Below, one piece after another: positions 7,312 to 11,614 of a DNA stretch of 11,614 nt. Position numbers and translations under genes: made by a program. Under the pieces are notes generated by a model, which was given only the letters and a program-made list of their open reading frames with translations, ran no database searches and was not told the DNA's origin. The stretch comes from Spirochaetaceae bacterium. GTDB taxonomy: Bacteria > Spirochaetota > Spirochaetia > Treponematales > Treponemataceae. Numbering within the stretch: the first letter of the stretch is position 1; each line of letters begins with the position of its first letter. The stretch is taken from positions 1-11,614 of the forward strand of contig JAGCMR010000345.1 of the NCBI GenBank assembly GCA_017646305.1, read 5' to 3'.

Positions 7312-7968
7312 ATGAAAAAGATTATTGCATTGGTAGCTGTAGCTGCCATTTCAGTTAGCATGGTTTGTGCCCAGATTACAGTGGGTGCAAAGGGAACTTT
7401 TGGTATGAACTTGGGATCCCAGGTAGATGATAAGCCAGATGATACAAAGAATGCATTTGCCGTAAATGGTGGAGGTTCCATCTATGGTCGCTATAACATG
7501 CCCTTCTTGCCTGAATTAGGTGTACAGTTAGAAGTTGGTATGACCTTTGGAAATGCTATCGGTTATGCAAAGGATAATAAAAACTCATCTCATTACTCAT
7601 ACAACTCTTTTGACATTCCTGTATTGGTAACTTATGATATTCCTGTAAGTTCTATTGTTATTACCCCTATGTTGGGTATGAACTTCTCCATTCCTTTTGG
7701 AGCTCCAACCCTACACTCAAAATTGGATGGTGAAAAGGATTCTGAAAAGATGGGTGACTATAAGGTAACAGGATTTATTCCTGGTCTTGTTGCTGGTGTA
7801 GAAGTTGCTATTCCCGTTGGACCTGGTTCTATTACTGCTGGTTTGAGCTATGTAAATGACTTTACTCCTGTAAAGGGAAAGGCAGAATTTATGGGAACTA
7901 CCATCGAAAACGAGCTTGGTATTCGCCGCAACTTCAATATTTCTGCAGGTTACGCAATCAAGCTGTAA
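7312..7968 (+). CDS. Secreted outer-membrane beta-barrel protein candidate
   Basis: 218-residue protein with a clear signal peptide: MKK, a hydrophobic Ala/Val core, and probable cleavage after Val-Cys-Ala near residue 20. The mature part of about 198 residues is rich in Gly, aromatic and alternating hydrophobic/polar residues, with Gly-x-x-Gly turns and amphipathic beta-strand patterns such as LGVQLEVGMTFG, DIPVLVTYDIPV, GLVAGVEVAIPVG and a last strand ending NFNISAGYAIKL. Size and pattern suit an 8-strand barrel of the OmpW / outer-membrane beta-barrel type known in treponemes. I cannot name the exact family. It has a strong ribosome site (AAAGGAG), its own candidate promoter and a strong terminator, so it is a single-gene unit. 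It lies divergently next to the response-regulator gene, so regulation by that system is possible but unproven. Confidence 0.8.
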   Translation: MKKIIALVAVAAISVSMVCAQITVGAKGTFGMNLGSQVDDKPDDTKNAFAVNGGGSIYGRYNMPFLPELGVQLEVGMTFGNAIGYAKDNKNSSHYSYNSFDIPVLVTYDIPVSSIVITPMLGMNFSIPFGAPTLHSKLDGEKDSEKMGDYKVTGFIPGLVAGVEVAIPVGPGSITAGLSYVNDFTPVKGKAEFMGTTIENELGIRRNFNISAGYAIKL

Positions 7969-7991
7969 TTTATAAAATATAGTTCTTGTTC

Positions 7992-8018
7992 ATGGCTGTT
8001 TTGTAAAGAAGCAGCCAT
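7992..8018 (+). terminator. Upstream hairpin after the beta-barrel gene
   Basis: ATGGCTG (7992-7998) pairs with CAGCCAT (8012-8018), a 7-bp stem with a 13-nt loop, 24 nt after the stop codon. The downstream sequence has no real T-tract, so this is a secondary hairpin, perhaps stabilising the 3' end before the strong terminator at 8031. Confidence 0.35.
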
Positions 8019-8030
8019 AAAACCTCCTAG

Positions 8031-8065
8031 TGCCTGTACTGGTTTTCTGGTACAGGCATTTTTTT
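8031..8065 (+). terminator. Strong intrinsic terminator of the beta-barrel gene
   Basis: TGCCTGTAC (8031-8039) pairs perfectly with GTACAGGCA (8050-8058), giving a 9-bp stem and 10-nt loop followed by seven T residues (8059-8065). This is a textbook rho-independent terminator for plus-strand transcription. The stop codon of the convergent ATPase gene (8064-8066) overlaps its T-tract. On the minus strand the hairpin lacks a T-tract, so it should not terminate the ATPase mRNA efficiently. Confidence 0.9.
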
Positions 8066-9353
8066 ATAGGAAACAGCCACCATACAGGGGTATGTTTTCC
8101 ATCCATCCTTGATTTTTGTAGGGTAGCAGGGAAAATCGCAGAGCCAAGGGCGGATTGAATTTTTCGCAAAAGGCTTTTAGGCTTTGGGAGTGAACATTTG
8201 TTTCTGCCTTTACTTCAATGGGAACAATCTGCATTTCCTGTTGAATCAAAAAATCTTGCTCAAAAGTTGCTTTTTCACTTCCATAATAATAGGGAGTGTA
8301 CGATGTTTCGCAGAGTAATTGTTGCAAGACATATTGCTCTGTCAATGCACCCTTAAATTCCACAAATAAAGTATTCCCTTGAATAATGGTTTTAGCACTT
8401 ACATCCCCAAGGGCTCCCAGTAAGCCAATGTCCAAGAGAAAGAGCTTGTAAGCAGAAAAATCTTTGTAGGCAGAAAGGGGAATTCTTGGTTCATTTACTC
8501 GATGAACCTTATGAATTAATCCAGAATCAGTAAGCCACTGTATAGCAATCTCAAATTCACTACTGCGTGCACCTTTTTTTATTTTTCCAAAAAAGAATTT
8601 TTTATTTTCCTTTGCTAATTGCATGGGAATAGCTTCCCAAACCATGTTGATTCTGGGGATTTCACTTGCCTTTACATGTTTACTAAAATCTCCTCGGTAT
8701 TGCTGGAGAATATTTTTTTGAATTTCTCGCACTTCATTATAATCTCCATTTACTCTAAAAGCTTCCACTACCTCTGGCATTCCACCGATATAATAATAAT
8801 TTTTCAGATGAAATATATATTTTTCTGCAAAGCTATCAATCATTGGGTAATTTTTGGTGGGAAGCACATTAGCCAATTCCCTTTCTCCCACAGCCCAAAG
8901 ATATTCCCGAAAACTCAATGGATACAAGTTGAGCATATCAACCTTTCCCACTGGGTAGGAAATTCCTTCGTGGAGAGCGACTCCCAGCAGAGAGCCTGCC
9001 ACCATGATGTGATATTCTGGAACATTTTCATAAAAATATTTTAAAGATTCAAAAGCCTTTGGTGCATTTTGAATTTCATCAAAAATAATGAGGGTATCCT
9101 CTGGCGAGACGGTAAATCCTGCTTCAATGTTAATGGCAGAAAGAATTCGTTTGATATCATAGTCAACTTCAAAGATATTTTTCATGGGAGTATTGTTGTA
9201 AAAGGAAATGTAGGCAACATTTTTGTAGTACAACTCCCCAAATGTTTTCATAAGCCAGGTTTTTCCCACTTGCCGAGCTCCCATGATTACCAAGGGCTTT
9301 CTGTTTTTCTTATTCTTCCACTCCAGCAACTGAGTCATTGCAAATCGTTCCAT
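8064..9353 (-). CDS. AAA-type ATPase with C-terminal DUF4143 region
   Basis: 429-residue cytoplasmic ATPase of the widespread, poorly understood DUF4143 group. The N-terminal AAA_14-type domain has Walker A GARQVGKT (25-32), Walker B LIIFDEIQ (88-95, Asp92-Glu93) and a sensor-like AGSLLG (119-124). The C-terminal half contains a winged-helix-like stretch (about 225-310) and a nuclease-fold-like core, with Glu339, Asp367 in FEQDFLI and Glu380-x-Lys382 in IEVKAE, the pattern of PD-(D/E)xK-like domains. Whether it cuts DNA is unknown. I chose the ATG at 9353; an in-frame TTG two codons earlier is less likely. There is no Shine-Dalgarno, and a -10-like element ends 8 nt before the ATG. Upstream lie 33-bp tandem repeats. 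Such genes are often multicopy and mobile, so this one is probably accessory. The family call is firm; the function is open. Confidence 0.93.
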   Translation of the reverse strand: MERFAMTQLLEWKNKKNRKPLVIMGARQVGKTWLMKTFGELYYKNVAYISFYNNTPMKNIFEVDYDIKRILSAINIEAGFTVSPEDTLIIFDEIQNAPKAFESLKYFYENVPEYHIMVAGSLLGVALHEGISYPVGKVDMLNLYPLSFREYLWAVGERELANVLPTKNYPMIDSFAEKYIFHLKNYYYIGGMPEVVEAFRVNGDYNEVREIQKNILQQYRGDFSKHVKASEIPRINMVWEAIPMQLAKENKKFFFGKIKKGARSSEFEIAIQWLTDSGLIHKVHRVNEPRIPLSAYKDFSAYKLFLLDIGLLGALGDVSAKTIIQGNTLFVEFKGALTEQYVLQQLLCETSYTPYYYGSEKATFEQDFLIQQEMQIVPIEVKAETNVHSQSLKAFCEKFNPPLALRFSLLPYKNQGWMENIPLYGGCFL

Positions 9354-9360
9354 ACACAAG

Positions 9361-9389
9361 ATAGTATCATTTTTTCTGGCCTAAAACAA
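9361..9389 (-). promoter_or_regulatory. Candidate promoter of the ATPase gene, formed by the last repeat unit
   Basis: On the minus strand TTGTTT (9389-9384) is separated by 17 bp from TACTAT (9366-9361), and the preceding TGA makes the latter an extended -10. Transcription would start about 1-2 nt before the ATG at 9353. The -35 and spacer lie inside the 33-bp repeat unit nearest the gene. Confidence 0.45.
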
Positions 9390-9540
9390 TTGAAATATTA
9401 CATTTTTTCTGACCTAGAATCAGGGAAAAATCACATTTTTTCCGACCTGAATTGATGTAAAAATTACATTTTTTCTGACCTAGAATCAGGGAAAAATTAC
9501 ATTTTTTCTGACCTGCTTTTCCTACCTTCCTTCCCAACAT
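9367..9540 (-). CDS. Possible 57-residue repeat peptide ORF across the 33-bp array (doubtful)
   Basis: Because 33 is a multiple of three, the array stays open on the minus strand and encodes an 11-residue repeat of the type GQKKCNFSLIL. From an ATG at 9540 it runs 57 residues to a stop at 9367. An AAGGAAAG stretch lies 7 nt upstream of that ATG and could serve as a ribosome site; the equivalent site in the second 61-bp repeat copy is changed to AAGAAAAG. The ORF overlaps the promoter of the opposite-strand toxin gene and has no domain I recognise. It may be a side effect of the repeat length rather than a gene. Confidence 0.15.
   Translation of the reverse strand: MLGRKVGKAGQKKCNFSLILGQKKCNFYINSGRKKCDFSLILGQKKCNISIVLGQKK
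9368..9520. repeat. 33-bp direct tandem repeat array, four full units plus a partial fifth
   Basis: Units start at 9368, 9401, 9434, 9467 and 9500, each beginning CATTTTTTCTGACCT or a one- to two-base variant; the last is cut short. Units 2 and 4 are identical except for one base, while units 1 and 3 differ in their second half. The spacing is exactly 33 bp. Every junction contains an A/T-rich dyad of the form AAAAAT-3 nt-ATTTTT. The array sits between the ATPase start and the DUF3990 cassette promoter. The partial fifth unit merges with the 61-bp direct repeat at 9508. Confidence 0.95.
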
Positions 9541-9568
9541 TGCAATACTTTCCTTGCTGTGGTATCCT
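9508..9568 (+). repeat. 61-bp direct repeat, copy 1, carrying the DUF3990 cassette promoter
   Basis: This copy matches 10677-10737 at 58 of 61 positions, with no gaps. It contains TTGCAA (9540-9545), a 17-bp spacer and TATCCT (9563-9568) preceded by TGG, a good extended -10 promoter. All three differences lie outside the hexamers. Transcription would start near 9575, immediately ahead of the AGGAG ribosome site of the toxin-like gene. Confidence 0.9.
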
Positions 9569-9588
9569 TTGGAACAGGAGAAGATAGA

Positions 9589-10242
9589 ATGGGAAGAATC
9601 CTCTTGTATCATGGAACCTCTGAGAAAGTTGTTGTGCCCACCTATGGTTGTGGAGACGAAAAACATGATTACGGCAAAGGGTTTTATTTGACAGAAAATG
9701 TTCACTTGGCAAAAGAATGGGCAGTTTGTAAAGTCAATGATACGAATGGCTGGGTTCATAAATACGTATTGGAAACAGATGGTTTAAAAATCCTTGATTT
9801 CCAAGAAAAAGATATTCTTGCATGGCTTGCGGAATTGATGAAGCATCGGGATGCAGCAGATTCTAAAAGATACAGGATGTTGGCAAAGCGGTTTATTGAG
9901 AAATATGGCATTGATACATCAGAATATGATGTTATCAAGGGATGGCGTGCCAATGCATCGTTTTTTTATATTGCCAAAGAATTTGTCCGTGACAATATTG
10001 ATATGGATATTCTGGAAGAGCTTTTATCCTTGGGTGGTTTGGGAATTCAGTATTGCATTAAATCTGAATATGCCTATTCACGGCTATCTGAGTTGAAGGA
10101 TGATTTGCTTTTTGTTGAGTATAGTGAATTCAATGCTCGGTATAATCATCGTGATGTGACTGCAAGAAAAAAAATGAAGGATTTAGTAGATTCTGATGCA
10201 AATAAAGTAACCAGAGTGTTTAGCACACTGTTTGAGGGGTAA
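9589..10242 (+). CDS. DUF3990-family protein, ADP-ribosyltransferase-like toxin candidate
   Basis: 217-residue protein of the DUF3990 family, thought to share the fold of mono-ADP-ribosyltransferases and found in putative toxin-antitoxin or effector loci. Visible family motifs are LYHGTS (5-11, His8), DYGKGFYLTEN (27-37) with AKEWA (41-45) just after, YDVIKGWRANASFF (113-126) and LGIQYCIKSEYAY (151-163). The first two match the NAD-binding His and the Gly-x-Gly-Phe-Tyr strand of the PARP/RES-like fold. Gln154 stands where related enzymes often have a catalytic acid, so activity is uncertain. I chose the ATG at 9589 because AGGAG lies 8 nt upstream; a GTG ten codons earlier falls inside the promoter. 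The next gene starts 4 nt after its stop, so the two are co-transcribed. Target and role are unknown; defence or stress toxin is inference. Confidence 0.85.
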   Translation: MGRILLYHGTSEKVVVPTYGCGDEKHDYGKGFYLTENVHLAKEWAVCKVNDTNGWVHKYVLETDGLKILDFQEKDILAWLAELMKHRDAADSKRYRMLAKRFIEKYGIDTSEYDVIKGWRANASFFYIAKEFVRDNIDMDILEELLSLGGLGIQYCIKSEYAYSRLSELKDDLLFVEYSEFNARYNHRDVTARKKMKDLVDSDANKVTRVFSTLFEG

Positions 10243-10246
10243 TAAA

Positions 10247-10666
10247 ATGCATGCATACTCAGATGTGTATTTAGATGATGTGGTAGAAAATCAGGGTAAA
10301 CTCTTTGATTATGTGGCACAATCTTTTCCTGATAAAGATACTCAGGATTTTATACAAAGCTACATGAAAAGCAAGACACGAAAAAGTATTGATGAGTCCC
10401 AAGCTTACGTAAACACTATGATGGCAAAAGAATTGTGGGATTATTTTTGTAAAACGGAAAACTATACCTTAAAGTCTGGAAAAGCCATGGACGGTTTTAT
10501 GCCTGATTGGATTGGTGAATTTTATGCGTATTACCAGTGGTTTTATAATATTCCCAGTGCTCAAGTCATCGAAATGATACCCCTAGATTTTTTAATGAAA
10601 GCATATTTCGGACTCCATGATCTAGAACTGGAGTTGGCCGTAAAAAAGGTTGGTAAACAATCATAA
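10247..10666 (+). CDS. Small partner of the DUF3990 protein, probable antitoxin or immunity protein
   Basis: 139-residue, predicted mostly alpha-helical, acidic protein. A hallmark is the stretch PDWIGEFYAYYQWFYNIPS near 86-104, followed by a Pro-Leu-Asp-Phe-Leu motif and a Tyr-Phe-Gly-Leu-His-Asp segment near the C-terminus. I recall similar small proteins beside DUF3990 genes in gut Firmicutes, with the same DYV...FI..., AYYQW and LH patterns, but I cannot give a family number. The start is the ATG at 10247, 4 nt after the upstream stop, with GAGGGG as ribosome site; a TTG five codons earlier is unlikely. Gene order is toxin first, antitoxin second. No DNA-binding motif is visible, so it would act by binding the toxin rather than as a repressor. 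No terminator follows, so read-through into uvrB is possible. Confidence 0.75.
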   Translation: MHAYSDVYLDDVVENQGKLFDYVAQSFPDKDTQDFIQSYMKSKTRKSIDESQAYVNTMMAKELWDYFCKTENYTLKSGKAMDGFMPDWIGEFYAYYQWFYNIPSAQVIEMIPLDFLMKAYFGLHDLELELAVKKVGKQS

Positions 10667-10676
10667 AATCTCTTGG

Positions 10677-10737
10677 CTGACCTGCTTTTCCCACCTTCTT
10701 TCCCAACATTGCAATACTTTTCTTGCTGTGGTATCCT
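10677..10737 (+). repeat. 61-bp direct repeat, copy 2, carrying the uvrB promoter
   Basis: Second copy of the 9508-9568 repeat (58 of 61 identical). TTGCAA (10709-10714) and TATCCT (10732-10737) are 17 bp apart, with TGG before the -10. The predicted start near 10744 is at the beginning of the AGGAG ribosome site of uvrB, so the leader would be only about 11 nt. No LexA-like operator is evident within the repeat. Confidence 0.9.
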
Positions 10738-10754
10738 CATGATAGGAGAATTTC

Positions 10755-11614
10755 ATGCGTAAGTTTCAAGTTGTGGCACCTTACCAACCTTCAGGAGACC
10801 AACCCCAGGCAATACAGCGGTTGGCAGAGGGCTTTTTGCGAGGAGATAAATACCAGACACTGAAGGGTGTTACTGGTAGTGGAAAAACCTTTACTATGGC
10901 CAAGATTATTGAGGCGGTACAAAGGCCCACCCTCATTATCAGTCACAACAAAACCCTTTCTGCCCAGCTGTATCGTGAGTTTAAATCCTTCTTTCCTCAC
11001 AATGCGGTGGAATACTTTGTATCCTACTACGACTACTATCAGCCAGAGGCCTACGTTCCTGCCAGAGACTTATATATAGAAAAAGATGCTGCTATCAACG
11101 ATGAAATTGACCGTTTGCGGCTTTCTGCTACCTACAGCCTTATGGAACGGCGGGATGTTATTGTGGTGGCCACTGTGTCCTGTATTTACGGTTTGGGAAT
11201 GCCAGACCTGTACAAGGACATGAGAATTCACCTAGAAAAGGGGCAAACCCTAGATCCTGCAGCCTTTGCTCGCCAACTCATCGGTTTGCAATACGAGCGA
11301 AATGATGCAATTCTTGACCGTGGTAAATTTCGTATCCGTGGAGACGTGCTGGAAGTCTATCCTGCATACGTGGAAAATGACCAAGCCTACCGAATTGAGC
11401 TGGATTGGGATGAAATTGTTCGAATCCGCAGGTTCAATACTATTACCGGAGACACTATAGAAGAGCTGGACGAAACAACCATTTATCCTGCCAAGCACTT
11501 TGTGGTGCCACCAGAAATGCTTACCTCAGCAGCAGATAGAATCAGAGCAGAACTTGAGGATCGGGTGGCGGAATTAGAAAATCAAGGCAAGCTTTTGGAA
11601 GCCCAGCGGCTTAA
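10755..11614 (+). CDS. uvrB: Excinuclease ABC subunit B, N-terminal part (cut by window edge)
   Basis: DNA-damage-verification helicase of nucleotide excision repair, which is loaded by UvrA and recruits UvrC. About 286 residues are present out of the usual 660-680. The N-terminus (PYQPSGDQPQAI) is characteristic. Walker A GVTGSGKT is at 38-45. The aromatic beta-hairpin region YYDYYQPEAYVP (91-102) that inserts between DNA strands is intact, as is the ATVSCIYGLG segment near 139-148. The UvrA-interaction domain follows. The ATG at 10755 has AGGAG 6 nt upstream. It follows the DUF3990 cassette and carries its own promoter in the second direct repeat. This housekeeping gene probably marks the native neighbourhood into which the cassette was placed. 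Confidence 0.98.
   Translation, partial: MRKFQVVAPYQPSGDQPQAIQRLAEGFLRGDKYQTLKGVTGSGKTFTMAKIIEAVQRPTLIISHNKTLSAQLYREFKSFFPHNAVEYFVSYYDYYQPEAYVPARDLYIEKDAAINDEIDRLRLSATYSLMERRDVIVVATVSCIYGLGMPDLYKDMRIHLEKGQTLDPAAFARQLIGLQYERNDAILDRGKFRIRGDVLEVYPAYVENDQAYRIELDWDEIVRIRRFNTITGDTIEELDETTIYPAKHFVVPPEMLTSAADRIRAELEDRVAELENQGKLLEAQRL

Noticed and set aside
8619..9044. Plus-strand ORF of 141 residues opposite the ATPase gene
   Set aside because: It is antisense to the conserved ATPase, has no start signals and shows an implausible composition rich in His, Phe and Ile.
9368..9520. CRISPR-like array because of regular 33-bp spacing
   Set aside because: The repeats are contiguous with no unique spacers, the second halves are also similar between units, and there are no cas genes. 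It is a simple tandem repeat.
9367..9759. 130-residue minus-strand ORF over the array and the toxin gene start
   Set aside because: Its upstream part is antisense to the well-supported DUF3990 coding region and has no ribosome site. Only the shorter 57-residue version deserves mention, and weakly.
9589..10242. Insertion sequence or transposon carrying the DUF3990 pair
   Set aside because: No transposase or integrase is present and the flanking repeats are direct, 61 bp and promoter-bearing, unlike terminal inverted repeats or short target duplications.

Overview
The window looks like a chromosomal segment of a host-associated spirochaete, most likely a Treponema. The reasons are moderate-to-low GC with A/T-rich spacers, a solute-binding protein whose signal peptide ends in a Phe-Ala-Ala-Gly-Lys-Lys-Glu pattern common in Treponema/Sphaerochaeta, a small signal-peptide-bearing beta-barrel protein, and a membrane-anchored single-PDZ HtrA protease. 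This assignment comes from family resemblance, not from any search.

Layout. (1) 1-2892, minus strand: a tripartite tricarboxylate transporter operon in the order tctC - stem-loop with U-tract - tctB - tctA, with tctA running off the left edge. (2) 3106-4401, plus: HtrA/DegS-type serine protease. (3) 4427-7157: a two-component system of NarL type that is split apart. The HisKA_3 histidine kinase (minus) and the LuxR/NarL response regulator (minus) flank a plus-strand polytopic membrane protein resembling an ECF S-component. (4) 7312-7968, plus: outer-membrane beta-barrel candidate, followed by a strong terminator. (5) 8064-9353, minus: AAA ATPase with a DUF4143 C-terminal part, preceded by a 33-bp tandem repeat array. 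(6) 9589-10666, plus: a two-gene cassette that looks like a toxin-antitoxin pair, a DUF3990-type ADP-ribosyltransferase-like protein plus a small partner. (7) 10755-end, plus: uvrB, cut by the right edge.

Three observations stand out. First, the DUF3990 cassette lies between two 61-bp direct repeats (58/61 identical). Each repeat carries a complete promoter (TTGCAA-17 bp-TATCCT), so toxin and uvrB appear to share a duplicated promoter. Second, four genes (htrA, the membrane protein, the response regulator and the ATPase) have no Shine-Dalgarno sequence and have a -10-like hexamer ending only 7-9 nt before the ATG. The other genes with a visible promoter have a clear Shine-Dalgarno and 18-30 nt between the -10 and the start. 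This points to two start classes, with the first probably leaderless. Third, the 33-bp repeats keep an 11-residue peptide repeat open on the minus strand and the last unit supplies the putative ATPase promoter.

How the genes might work together: tctCBA imports a carboxylate, and the kinase/regulator pair may sense an envelope or nutrient signal, possibly with the intervening membrane protein and with the adjacent beta-barrel gene as one target. The right third is accessory DNA placed next to the housekeeping gene uvrB. These functional links are inference.
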